From Bidens hawaiensis (taxonomy: Eukaryota > Streptophyta > Magnoliopsida > Asterales > Asteraceae): a DNA stretch of 64,000 nt. The position numbers were made by a program, and so were the translations under genes. This document shows positions 33,188 to 45,040 of this stretch, one piece after another. Positions within the stretch are counted from its first letter, which is position 1. The number at the start of each line of letters is the position of its first letter. The DNA lies in the NCBI GenBank assembly GCA_021521415.1, contig JAIQDT010001097.1, positions 186,001 through 250,000 of the forward strand. Direction: 5' to 3'. A model generated the notes under the pieces. It was not told the DNA's origin. It searched no databases and worked only from the letters and a program-made list of their open reading frames with translations.

Positions 33188-35546
33188 TGTGACATTCGTC
33201 AATTTCGGGTCACTTTTATTATGTAAACCCGACCCGTTTGTAACCCGAACATTTCAAATATATAAAATATTGGATCTTGTCATTTAAAATATATAAAATA
33301 TATAAAATATTGTTTTTTTATATTATGCATTGTTTGACCATTTAAACATACCCATTTTTATGCAAACCATAAAAGAATCTTTATACCCAACCCTTCACTC
33401 CTTCCCTATATATACACACCCATCTTCTTCATTTTACTCTTGCTACATCTCCAAAAAAACTCTCTCAAACTCCATAGATTCAAGGTTGTTATTTCTTATG
33501 TATTTTTTGAAGTTTTGGCTTCTCAAGTCAAACTAACTATAGTCTTTCATTCTAACTTGTTCATCTAACATTACTAACTCTTGAATATGGTGGTACAACA
33601 TATATATAATACACACCCCTTGTTTCCTTTATTTGTTACTTCACCGACTTTGGTTGGTTAAGTTTCGAATGTCATAAGGCAAGGCTTCATGGAGGACTTC
33701 GTGTTCTTGATATATATTTACACACACATAACTTATTATACATATCACTTATGACTAACTTCTAACCCTTTAGTTTGTTCATCTTATTTACAAGTTCCAT
33801 GGTGTGGGTTTGTATAAGACTAACCTCGGTTTAACCGAAACTAGTCCAAACCGGAAACCGAACTTTTGTTTACTAGTTTTGTTAAAATAGTTGTTTAAAC
33901 ATGTTTATTGCTAGATTTGAGTTTCAAAAATCATTTTTACAAGTTCTTTGATATTAAGCATATGGAATCCATCTATGAACTCGTTGGGAGATGGAAACCG
34001 AACTAAACCGAAACTTTTGCTTAAAAGACTTGTAGTTAACTTTTTTTGTTGTAAAATTTAAGTTTTCTTCATTTATAAACCAATATACAAGTTCTATGAT
34101 ATTTGGGCATGTAGAAACCATCTATGAACTATTTGTGAGATGGAGACCCAACTATACCGACTTTTACTCGCTTAAGACACACAAGTGTGTTTTTAGTTAT
34201 CAAGACTTGTATATTTCTTTAAAAAAAATAGTTTACAAACTGATTTTAATTATTTTTCTTAAGTACTTGGAATAGTTGGATCCAACTTGATCTCATAACA
34301 TAGTTTGGACCGACAAAACCGAACACTCGCTTAACGTGCGTTGTTAGTTCTAAACAATAGATCTACGTACTTGGTTAAGTGTTAGTATGTTTTAATGAGT
34401 TATCTCATAACAATTAATATTTTGGAAAGTTGACTTTGGGTTCGACCATTTGTCAAAACCCGAACCGACAACCCGAACACTCGTTAAAAACCCGTTTTAG
34501 TATCTTTAGCCTAATGGAACTTGCATTTTAGCATTTTCCCCACCTTATTACTTAACATTGGTTAAGTAAATATTAAGGTTAGATACTTTAACCCGGTTTT
34601 GAGCAAACTTACATTTTTTAAAAGGGTTATTATTATAAATTCTTAATAGTTACATTTTAAACCTTGAACTTTAATTGATTAGTTTTTGCAACAATTATTT
34701 TATTTAAAGATCTTCAAGACAACCTTTCTAAATCCAAGACTTTCTTTTATTTAGGCTTCATACGTTAAACTCGTCGTTCCGGCAAATCTCCAAATAATCA
34801 ATCTTTCAAGTTTATTACTTGAACGTGAGTAACTTCATACCCCGTTTTCTATCTTTTATTTTGGGGGTGACATTTCAACTTATCTAAACTAAATGTTTTA
34901 TAATTGGGGTCTTAAACCACAAACGTTGTTGTATACCTTACTTGAATAATTGCTCGATTTGGTGTTCTATGCTTATTTGACTATGTGTTTATCGCTTTTG
35001 GATGGTGGAACTATAAATCCTAGACCATTTGGCAACCCCTCATGGCAAGGTGTCGTTAACGTAATGCAATTAACGATAACTATAAAATCCTAAACTATTT
35101 GGCAACCCCTTATAGTTGGGTGTCGCTAACTTGTTAGCGTAACTATTTATCCAAGTTTATAGCTATTATTTATGGTTTTGTATACTAGTTTTGTGGCTTT
35201 TCATACTATATATCTATTGTTCAAACTTATGAATTGCTCACCAACCTTTGTGTTGATAAACTTTATTTTATGAAATGTTACAGGTTTGCATCTAGGTTGA
35301 TTATGGAGTTCGGTGAAGAAAACATCACAAATACCGTTAGGATATTAGCAAAAATGAACAATATTTGATTTGCTATATTTTGTTATATTTTGTTGTATTT
35401 GAGTTATGAATATTTGGTTATGTGACATTTTCGATGTTGTGAAATGAAATGAGTTTGTTAAATATTGTCGCTTTAAATAGTGTCATGCGCTTATGAGCAA
35501 TCGTTGCACCCCGGCATGTTCCGCCGCCTTTGGTCGGGGTGTGACA
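33188..35546 (+). mobile_element. Solo LTR of a second LTR-retrotransposon family, inside copia
   Basis: A 2,359 bp insert, TGTGACATTCG ... TCGGGGTGTGACA, flanked by the duplication ACGAG (33183-33187 and 35547-35551). It interrupts copia between RVYIT and RHATFDE. No internal coding region is seen. A TATATATA promoter-like box followed by a pyrimidine-rich leader lies near 33408-33470. Two related 60-70 bp units around ATTTGGCAACCCCT are at 35028 and 35098. It is not similar in sequence to the other LTRs of this window. Confidence 0.85.
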
Positions 35547-37562
35547 ACGAGACACGCCACTTTTGATGAATCATTTTTTCCATTCTCAGGAGATCTATGC
35601 TCAAAAAAAAATATTAATCTTGAACTAACAACTTTTGTTGAAAATTCATGGACAGGCTCAGCTACAAATACACCACCTCCAAACAACAAGCATGTTACCA
35701 AAGTCCAATATTCTGCTCCATGTGGCCTCTGTTCCGATGATTCGAATGGGCCTCCACCATCAAACAATTCTCAAGAGCAGTCCACCAGTTCTGAGCCAGA
35801 CAATACGCCGCCATCGAACAATTCTCCAACGGCTGCTACTCCAGATCACCAGACTGAGCCGCCAGCACCCACGACGCCAACTCCGCCTCCGCCGCTGCCT
35901 CCATCAACAACTGGTCATCACATGACGACTCGTTCCAAAGCCGGAATTTTCAAACCTGTTCATAAACCAGATTTTGTTCACACACAACATCACAGTCTCT
36001 ATGCTGCCCTCTTTGCAAAAACAGACCCGGCGAGTTTCAAAATTGTGTCTACTCAACGGGAATGGGTTCTGGCCATGCGGAAAGAAATTAGTGCTCTCCA
36101 TCAAAACAACACTTGGACCCTTGTCCCCAGACCAGCAAACACTAATATTGTTAGCTCGAAATGGATTTTTCGTACTAAGTATCTATCGGATGGCACAATT
36201 GATAGGCACAAGGCTCGTCTAGTTGCTTAAGGGTTCACTCAAGTTCCAGGTCTTGACTACTCACAAACGTTCAGTCCGGTGGTTAAAGCTTCTACTATCC
36301 GTATTGTTTTATCATTGGCTGTCATAAATGGATGGAAACTTCACCAACTCGATGTCAATAACACATTTTTACATGGTGCTCTTCAAGAAAAAGTGTACAT
36401 GGAACAACCGCCTGGGTTCATTGATCCACAGTTTCCAAATCATGTTTGTCGTCTCAACAAAGCCTTATATGGCCTAAAACAAGCGCCTCGGGCCTGGTTT
36501 CAACGTCTCAGTACGTTCCTCATTCAGAATGGATTTTCATGCAGTCGTGCTGATCCATCTCTATTTATTTTCAAGAAAGATTCATGCATCATCTATTTAT
36601 TGGCATATGTGGACGATTTAATTATCACTGGCAACCGGGAAAATATTATATCCTCTTTCATCAATAAACTCAACTCCGAGTTTGCTACAAAATACTTGGG
36701 AAAATTAAGTTACTTTCTTGGTCTCGAAGTAACTCACTCACAAGGTCAACTATTTCTCAGTCTATCAAAATATGCTAGCGACATCTTAGAACGGGCTAAT
36801 ATGTTACATGCCAAACCGGTGGCCACTCCCCTTGCGGCCAACATTGTTTTTACTTCCACAGGAGAGACGTTTGGAGATCCCACCTTATACAGGTCCTTGG
36901 TTGGCGCTCTCCAATATCTAACTATCACTCGTCCCGATATCTCCTATGTCGTAAATCAAGTAAGTCAGTTTCTGCAAAATCCTACCACTGAACACTATCA
37001 ACATGTCAAACGCATACTCAGATATGTTAAAGGTACCATTGATTTTGGGATCACCTTTCGCCGCACAACTCCATCCAACATTCTTGGATATTCAGATGCT
37101 GACTGGGCTCGTTGTATTGAAACATGTTGATCAACCTACGGATACTCAATCTTTCTTGGGGGCAACCTTGTTTCATGGAGTGCCAAGAAACAACCGAGTG
37201 TAGCTCGCTCAAGTTGTGAATCCGAGTATCGCGCTATGGCCAATACCGCTGCTGAAATTGTTTGGGTCACTCATCTTCTCAGGGAATCACGCGCTTCCAC
37301 CAGATCGCCCCACCCTACTGTGTGACAATCAAAGTGCCATATTTTTAAGTCAAAATCCCATTGCTCATAAACGTGCTAAGCATATAGGCATCGATTACCA
37401 CTTCATTCGAGAACTTGTCTCCTCGTGTAAGTTACACACAAAGTTTGTTCCTACCAAGCTCCAAGTGGCTGATATTATTACGAAGAGTCTCCCAAGACCT
37501 CAGTTCGAACTCTTCCGAGACATGCTTTGCCTTGGGTCACCACTATCTCGCTTGCGGGGGGA

Positions 37563-37699
37563 TATTAAATCATAATTAATATAGGATTACTTAATGGGTT
37601 AGGTTTGTATTTTATGTAATTGTCTTGTACTCAAGTGTAACTTATCATTCTATTTATACCATGTGTATCCTCACTTTAAGGATCATCAATTCATTCATA
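37563..37699 (+). repeat. copia 3' LTR (137 bp)
   Basis: A near copy of the 5' LTR with identical TA...TA termini. It is preceded by the purine tract GCGGGGGGA (about 37554-37562) and followed by the duplication GTGTT and the resumed exon 6 of gene D. Confidence 0.9.
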
Positions 37700-37906
37700 G
37701 TGTTTGCCCATTTTTGTTTAAAGCTTCTTCATAGGAAGGGTCAACAAATTTTTGGACTTCCTACACAAAAAGACGTGAAGAACAAATATTAACTTAGTAT
37801 TATATATGTGTTTTGATTCCGAGTCTCTCTTGAAGCAACTTTTTTATCCACTGTCCACTAAGATAGATGTATAGTTTGCTTACATCTCGCTTTTCTCAGA
37901 CACTAC

Positions 37907-38616
37907 TACAGGTGTCCAAAATGCTCGAACCTGATTAACCCGACCCGAACAAATTAATTAGGGTCGGGTTAAATAAGGTCAAAATTAGTATTAATCAGGT
38001 TAACCTATTAGGGTCAGGTTTCTAGTTTGTTTATAGAAAAGATTCGGGTTTCGGGTTAACCCGATTTAGTTAATTGCAATGCATGATAACCCAATTTACT
38101 TCCCCCTAACATTGATGCATATATATACGATTGATTGTGAATCGAAAGTTAACAACTAAGTCCAGTTCTTTGCTTTATAAGTTATCAAAGGGTTAAATAA
38201 AGTTTCTTGTACAATAATTATAAAATTAGGTTAGATCCCATAATCTTTCTTCTGCAATTCAATATTTTTTGACTGGTTGCTATTTCATTGTGTATATTTT
38301 TATTATAGTTTTTCACTTATAATACTGTAGACTGTAGTTGTACGCTTGTACTACAGTATAAAGTCTTCAATAGCTTAAATGTATTATTTTTAGTGGTCCA
38401 TATCCGAAGCAAGCTTATTAGGTGGAGAATTTATTTAATAATTTTATAAACACAAACTGCTTGAGGGTACTTAGAGTATCTCAACTAACCCAACCTCACT
38501 AACCCATAACCCGACAAACCCGACCTTAACAGGCTCGGACTGCGTGTTAGTTTTTTTTTAAAAGAAAAACCCGAATAACCCGAAACCCGATCAGGTTGAC
38601 TCGATTAACACCCCTA
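37907..38616. mobile_element. hAT-type MITE in intron 5 of gene D
   Basis: A 710 bp element with a perfect 8-bp duplication GACACTAC (37899-37906 and 38617-38624). Ends are TACAGGTGTCC and, inverted, TAGGGGTGTTA. Subterminal AACCCGA repeats lie on both sides. No coding capacity. The AACCCGA-rich ends resemble those of the element at 48906-49500. Confidence 0.88.
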
Positions 38617-39859
38617 GACACTACCAGTAAGTGCGCTATAGGTGTCATTTTATTGGTTATGCTTATATTAAAGATCTAGTCGGGCTGAAGATTCAAATTT
38701 TTGTCATTTTGTTGATGAAACTTTAAATGCAAATTGACAAAAATTCTAGACACTCCTCCGATCTAGTTAGATTTCACTACAACAAAAATCTAATGCAACC
38801 CCTGGAAAATGTCGCATCAAACTTGAAAAAGTTTTCTTGATGCATAAAACATCCTTTTACCAAGGTTTGCGTTTGGTAGAGATGTGCATGGGTCGGTTTT
38901 GGGCTCAAACCTAACCGAAAATATGTTTCTTGAATTTGTGAAAGCCGTCCAGTTGGGGTTCGGTTTAGTTTATTCGGTTGTACTATTTGGGCCTAAATCT
39001 TTTTGTTAATTATTAATTAATTGATTATTATACATTTGAGCTAAAATATTTGGGTGCCTCTATTAATTTTCTTCTTATAAATTACTTAAAAATCATAATT
39101 AAAAATGAAAATTCATTAATTTGGTTCGGCTGGGTTTTAGTTACACACAAAAGCTAAATTGAACCGAAAGTTTGGTCATTTTAAAAAGAAAAAGAAATAT
39201 GATGATCACCTGAAACCATTGAATCTCGCGTTGCATTTGCAAAGCTGCACCTGTGACAACATTAAGACGATGAGGCGGAGCTAACTTTCCAGCCATATGT
39301 AATGCATTTTCATGTGCTATTGCCATATGTATTTTATGGCGAGACATTTGGTACACAAGATTGTACACTCGTTCTTGGCGTTGCTTGACTGCTTCAAGGA
39401 TCAAAGAAAACCTATTGGCATTGTACCAGATTAAGCCTGGGTAGGTTAATATGCATTCTTCGATAAGCTCATGAGTCCCATATCTGACAGCAATAGGTAT
39501 CGCAGACCCTAAAATCGTCCAAGCTTTTTCATGGCTGACCTTTTCTATAACAATTCTGCAAATACTTTCTACTAGTAACCTGCTCAGATTATTATTTACT
39601 TTAATATCATGGATATTCTTGATTGATGGAGCTACATTTACAAAACATGTATAACGTCAAAAGTTAGATGGCACTTATACATAACCATAAACACACGTTG
39701 TAACTATAATCTATCACATACCCATGGATCTAAGTGCGCTCCATAATCCAACAGTAAACTGCCATGGAAAAAATGTTCAAAAATAGTAAGTAGGCCGCTG
39801 ATCTTGACTCTTAAGTCTTGATAGTATCATATCTACAAAGACAACATCTCATGGGAAAC

Positions 39860-41660
39860 TTCATACGAATCGTCTAAAAGATCAAACACTTCCCTTGAGA
39901 TTGTGTCTTTTTACACGTTTCCTCCGATATATGCCACATGACAGCAAATATGTAATATCGTGATAAAAGATATATTACATTATGTAATATAAACAGTTAA
40001 ATATATGTAATACAACAATATTATATATATTTAATACAACATTACATATATGTAATATCATTATTGACATTTTTTTTAAATTTTTTTAAATTTGGTAAAG
40101 AATAACAACATATAAAAAGAATAAAAGAAAAAATATATATTTGTTTAATTTTAAGTTAAGTTTTCACGGATTCTTTATTATTTCTCTATTTTTTATAGAT
40201 GATATATCTCTCTATCCATCTTAGTTTTCTCATGCACATCTGTTTTGTTTTTTTCTTAATTACACATATTTAATTTTTTTATACACGAATTTTTTTCTCC
40301 TATACATCTTCAATTTCTTCTTACACATATTTTTCCGTCCTACACATCTTCAAATTATTCCTATGCATAAACAAAAAAAAGATATATACCTATTTGAAAA
40401 AAAAAATTGAGAAAAAAAATTTGATGATGAAGATTCTATATATTAGCCTAAAAATACCATAATTTTAAAACATTTTTTTGTATAAATTTTTTTATCTTTT
40501 TTTAATGATGATAATGACGCTATAGTTTAGCTTAAACACCATAAATTAACATATATATAGTGGGTGGGATCAAATAAAAACTTTTCTTAAAGAGAAAACT
40601 TAAGAACTTTTAAATAATTGTTTTTAACTTTTTTTTAATTTTTTTTGTAGTTTATATTTTTTCCACTATCCTTATATGTTGATATTGTTCCACAAAAACG
40701 AAAAAAAAAAATCTCGTTGGTAATCTCATCGGAGTAATACACATGTTTAATAGTGTGCATTGCACATATGTAAGAGTGATGTATTGCATAGAATAAGACA
40801 CTACTATACATATTTGATACACACTATTGTATATATGCACTATAAGACTAATATACACATCGAATACACATTATTACGTATGTGTAACACAACATTAATG
40901 CACATGTGCACTACATCGACTTTAATTATTATTATTTTTTTGTATTTTTTACATATAATATAACACTACTACACATATACAATACAAACATGTTTAATAT
41001 ATACAATTAAACACTATTGAACATAAAAATACATAGTAATACACATGTGTAATACAACAGATCGCACAATAATTATACTAAATCATAAATTGTAGCTAAT
41101 AAATCTACCTAAACTACTTGTTATTTATTTATTTAAAAAACATCTCAAAATATCACACTTCTCTTATCAAGAAACACTTCTGAAATGAACATAATCCTCT
41201 ACGTGCGTGTGTCTGTGTGTATTTGAAAATTATATATAAAAATTCCAAAACGATTGATCCTGATTAATCGCTATTCGCTAGTCATCGCCCAACCACCCGG
41301 CTGGCTAGCGAGTTCTACAACACTGGATAATGAAGCATGTGACAACGCCGGCGGTTGCATCAACGAAATATCTAGGGGTTCGGATGGTGGCAAGGTGTTG
41401 GGAGTGATGGCGAAAGTAGAGGCAGTACAAGTGTACAGAAGGGGGGATGGTGATTGTGACAAAGATGGTGGGTGTGGTGATAAATGTATTTGATATATCT
41501 AAATTTCAATAAAATTCTTTTAGCAAGTTTGATTCTAAATCAAATTCAATGACAGATTCCATTTTTTATTTCAAACAAAGTTCCGACAAGCAATGGGAGC
41601 CTAGAGTTCCATGTTGACATGAATATCATTTAGTAATACATAAATGGTTTAAATGAAAGA
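39860..41660. other. AT-rich intron 3 of gene D, no gene seen
   Basis: Long intron between exon 4 (39722-39758) and exon 3 (41678-41742). It holds many short dispersed ACACATATGTAATAC-like units, poly-T tracts and a small GC-richer patch at 41270-41490. Short open frames here show no family resemblance and are probably chance. Confidence 0.6.
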
Positions 41661-42173
41661 AAAGTAGAGATTTATACCTTGTTAAAAATCCTTGACAAGG
41701 TTTTGACTTGAGTAGCCCCTTCACTCTTTGTAATAGGTATCACTTGCACCAAACAAACACATGATATATCAATAAATAAATAAATAAATAAATACCTATA
41801 GGTGATAATCAAGACACATGCCTTTAAAAGTTAAATTGATTTTAGATATAAAACTACACATATTTTTACTTTGATCAACTCACATTATATAATTGTTCAG
41901 AAAAAAAATGATGATTAAATGAAGCTATATTATTAGATTTGTTAATTTTTATGGATCCAATTAGGATAGCAATACTTGTGACCACCGATCATTGTGTATC
42001 TCCACCACCTATTCTTTGGTGTTCACCACCTCCACTATCGTCACAACCTCCATTGGTGCCACCACTACTGTAGTCAACAAATGTGATACCTTCATCCACA
42101 GCGCCCCGACGCCACCACCATCGTCAACACTGGATGAGGCTTTGTAATACATGTTCAATTGACATAGACCCGT

Positions 42174-43097
42174 CAGGGTCGGTTCCGAGAATTTAAATAC
42201 ATCGGCCGAGTCGTAATAAAAAGGCTCATATAACTTAAACAGACTATGAATAAAAAAAAGTTTTGCACCAAATATATTTAATATTCTAGATTCGTACCTA
42301 AAGTGACGGAACTTTTAATTGAACATTTTAGTTGAGGAGCCGAAAATATTACAAAAGGAAAACAAAGAACATAAATAAAAAAAAATCGAGCTCTTACATG
42401 GTTAATAATTTGGTTTGGGCTATGAAAGAAGATATAACTAATTTGGGATTTTTACTTTTAAAATTTTTGAGAGCATAACTGACCAGTTAAATACACATAA
42501 TATTACTTAAATTAAATGGGCTAAAATCTAGGTTAGTGGAACTAAAATATTTTAACTAGAGTGTTAAAAATTGCTCTTTTTTGCATCAACATGTAAATAT
42601 CAAGGTCATATGATTAAGTATTACTTTCTTACTTTCTTTTGTTCATTAAAAAATAGAGTAAGTCATATAAATGTATAACCTGTAAAGTTAGTAGACTGAT
42701 ATAAAGTTAACAGACTAATATAGAAAATAAAATAATTGGATAGAATTAGAAAAAAAAAGCCATTAATCATATTAAATCATTTAGTAATAATTAATTATAA
42801 GTAAATTTAAACCTTTGGTAATAAAAACAAACTAAAAATAAATTTACACATTCAAAAAAGGTATATGCATAAAGTGACCGACGAGTTGTGTCATAGATCA
42901 TCAAGTTTCAATTAATAAAATATTAATTTTCTTTTCAAGCAAGTGTCATCTTCTTCATTTCATTTTCTCTGTAGCTCATCTCAACAAACTTCCACCATTA
43001 TAAAATTTTTTTTAAAATATATGAAAAAATTTCAGGCCCCTAAAAATTGTGTGCCCTGGCCGGTTGTCCGGCTAGCCCTATCCTAGAGCCACCCCTG
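42174..43097. mobile_element. Non-autonomous hAT element in intron 2 of gene D
   Basis: 924 bp with a perfect 8-bp duplication AGACCCGT (42166-42173 and 43098-43105). Ends are CAGGGTCGGTTCCGAG and, inverted, CAGGGGTGGCTCTAGG, matching at 11 of 16 positions and starting CAGGG as many hAT elements do. There is no transposase frame inside. The interior is AT-rich. Confidence 0.88.
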
Positions 43098-43141
43098 AGA
43101 CCCGTGTTCTCTAGTAACATGAGGATGAGACATCAGGAATA

Positions 43142-43206
43142 GTTGGGATAGCTCAATGGTAAAGCAGAGGACTGGAATCCTCGTGCCACCGGTTAAAATC
43201 TGGCTT
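43142..43206 (+). pseudogene. tRNA-Phe-like pseudogene (plastid type)
   Basis: GTTGGGATAGCTCAATGGTA then AAGCAGAGGACTGGAATCCT then CGTGCCACCGGTTAAAATCT closely follows the plastid trnF(GAA) as I remember it. There is one base missing in the D loop, a six-base anticodon loop between GAGGA and TCCTC, TTAAAAT in place of TTCAAAT, and no acceptor 3' strand (an AT microsatellite follows). It could be a scrap of plastid DNA or the head of a tRNA-derived SINE. It is not a working tRNA gene. Confidence 0.5.
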
Positions 43207-43428
43207 ATATATATATATATATGTCTTTTTTAGCATGATTACGAAAAACATATATGGGTTTGAGCGTAATTGGTTTTAACACTGAGCGTTTTTGTAAAAT
43301 GGCTTTGAGTGTGATTCACATACTTGTTGTACGTTAAGTGTTTTGTACGATAACTTTACCCTATATGTTTGTGTGTAATGCTACTTACTATTCTTAGAAA
43401 ACTCCTTATTTTTATTTGAACTCTTTTC

Positions 43429-43440
43429 ATATACATATAC

Positions 43441-43482
<42 letters not shown>
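43429..43482. repeat. Microsatellite (ATACAT)n(AT)n
   Basis: Compound dinucleotide and hexanucleotide run in intron 2 of gene D. Another (TA)n run is at 43205-43222. Confidence 0.9.
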
Positions 43483-43483
<1 letters not shown>

Positions 43484-44890
43484 TTTTCAAATAAAAAACA
43501 ATTATTTTGTGAGAAGTGTAAAAATGCTTTAAAATAAAGCATATCACATAAATAGGACATTATACCATGTAAATAGAAAACTGTAAGATTTTTAGTAACT
43601 ACTAATCCCAACCACTAGATTCAAGGGTCTCGATCTATTCTTATGTTTATCACAAAACTATTGTTTTTTAAATTAACATTACCCATATAGGTTAGGATAA
43701 AATAAAAACCCAATTGAATAGAGAAATCTCTAGAAACTCATTTTTAACCACATGTTTTTAATTAAAGTTTGAATTATGTGATCCACAATTAAAGTTAATA
43801 AAAATATCAAATAAAATTACATTCTCTTCTGAAAAAACATGTTTAAAAGTAAAAACAAATTGTAAAAAAATAACAAAACAATTTTTTCTCGATATTTTGT
43901 ATTAAATGTAACAACATATATTACATATGTAATAAAAAGAAAATAAAAAGTGATGTTACATAGGGTTTTTCACAGGTTTTCAACTCTAATAGATTTTCAT
44001 TATATTTACATATCTTTCACCCCCACCATCTCGCCTCCATCTCAATCACCTTTGTTGTTGTGCTCATCACTGCAGACACCACCTTGTCACCGCCCTCATA
44101 ATCACGGTGTCCACCTTCACTCTCTTCCATTGTGGTCGTCAAAAAAAAAATAGGTAAACTTTATTTTATATTATTTTTTAAAATGACTCATTTCAATGCA
44201 TGTTGCTTTTGGCAAAACCCTTTACAACCCAAACCAAGTTGTTATTTTCTCAGAAAGTACAAATTGTTTTCGTACTCAAACTTTTTGTGACACGTCACTC
44301 CAACCCACCCCGACCCGATTAGCTTTTTACTCGAACTTTTTCTGACCGGTCAACCCGATCAGCTCAATTTACTAGGCTTTAGCCTAAAAAGTGTAACCCA
44401 AAGAAACCATACACGTAATTTGTAAAACAAAAGTAGTTTAAAGGAAAAGAATATTTACATGAGTAGATAAATCGTCCCCAAAATCTAAGGGTGCTTCCAC
44501 TTGGAAAAACTTGGGGCTTTTGAGCTAATATCTGCAAAGCCGTATGGTTGTTCCTATCTTTTTCCAACACAATGTCCGGGTACATAGCGATTATATCTAA
44601 AGCCACATCTGCACGGACCACCAACATTTGATTAATTCATAATTAAATCAATTTTTTAAGAGAAATTATTTAATTTCAAATAAAATGATCCAATTACAAT
44701 AAAGACGTAGATAAACGGGCAACAAGCTGCGCGTCACCCCCTTATGAGTGGCAAAACCGATCCTACTGAAAACAAAATTATCGTCCTCCGGAAAGTTAAC
44801 GAACAAATTAAATTAATGTACAAGTTAACGTACAAATTAAATTAACGTACAAACATTTGATTAATAATAATAAGGAAAAGTTAACGTACA

Positions 44891-45040
44891 AATTAAATTA
44901 ACGTGTTAACTTTGAGAATCAAGCAGTGTAATTATATTTACAATTAGTGTAATTATTTAATTACATCATAGTGTAATTACACTATGTTGTATATATAATT
45001 ACACTACTTAAGTTTTACAGTTAACACGTTAATTTAATTT
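44891..45040. mobile_element. Short palindromic MITE in intron 1 of gene D
   Basis: About 150 bp. The left arm AATTAACGTGTTAACTTTGA then GAATCAAGCAGTGTAATTAT is mirrored by the right arm (AAATTAACGTGTTAACTGTA when inverted). Same family and same intron as 11910-12036 in gene B. Confidence 0.65.

Larger units (their letters stand above)
21618..37560 (+). pseudogene. copia gag-pol polyprotein, broken
   Basis: Starts MSTSKISDEPLSMTALLHSL. Gag runs to about 22500 with a zinc knuckle CQLCDLHGHVASSC; the protease motif DSGATDH is at 22574-22594. A 1-nt loss near 22697 shifts the frame. The GAG-pre-integrase/integrase part continues from about 22700 (LWHNRLGHVSNDVIKLL, then WGPSPITSHEG, QSDGGTEF, PQQNGRVERKHRHI) until the gypsy insertion at 23518. 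It resumes at 32918 (VEAFSSTVYIINRLPSKFL), has a second shift near 32975, and is cut by the solo LTR at 33187. It resumes at 35547 (RHATFDESFFPF), followed by RT (WIFRTKYLSDGTIDRHKARL, a TAA at 36228, LDVNNTFLHGALQEKVYMEQ, YVDD at 36606-36617). RNase H has a TGA at 37128 and a shift near 37285. It cannot encode a full polyprotein. Confidence 0.92.
21376..37699 (+). mobile_element. Ty1/copia LTR retrotransposon (host of nested insertions)
   Basis: Bounded by 137-bp LTRs (21376-21512 and 37563-37699) and flanked by the 5-bp duplication GTGTT (21371-21375 and 37700-37704). Total 16.3 kb, of which about 9.4 kb is a nested gypsy element and 2.36 kb a nested solo LTR, leaving about 4.6 kb of copia. 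Domain order is gag, protease, integrase, RT, RNase H, as in copia. It lies opposite in orientation to gene D and inside its PGG exon. LTR termini are TA...TA, not TG...CA. The short LTR suggests an Ale/Retrofit-like lineage, but this is not proven. Confidence 0.95.

Noticed and set aside
35483..35767. Antisense open frame at the solo LTR and copia junction
   Set aside because: It crosses an insertion border on the opposite strand of the copia pol region, so it is a chance frame.
44026..44153. Short Ser/Pro/His-rich open frame near 43950-44153
   Set aside because: Lies inside intron 2 of gene D, has no recognisable domain and biased composition.
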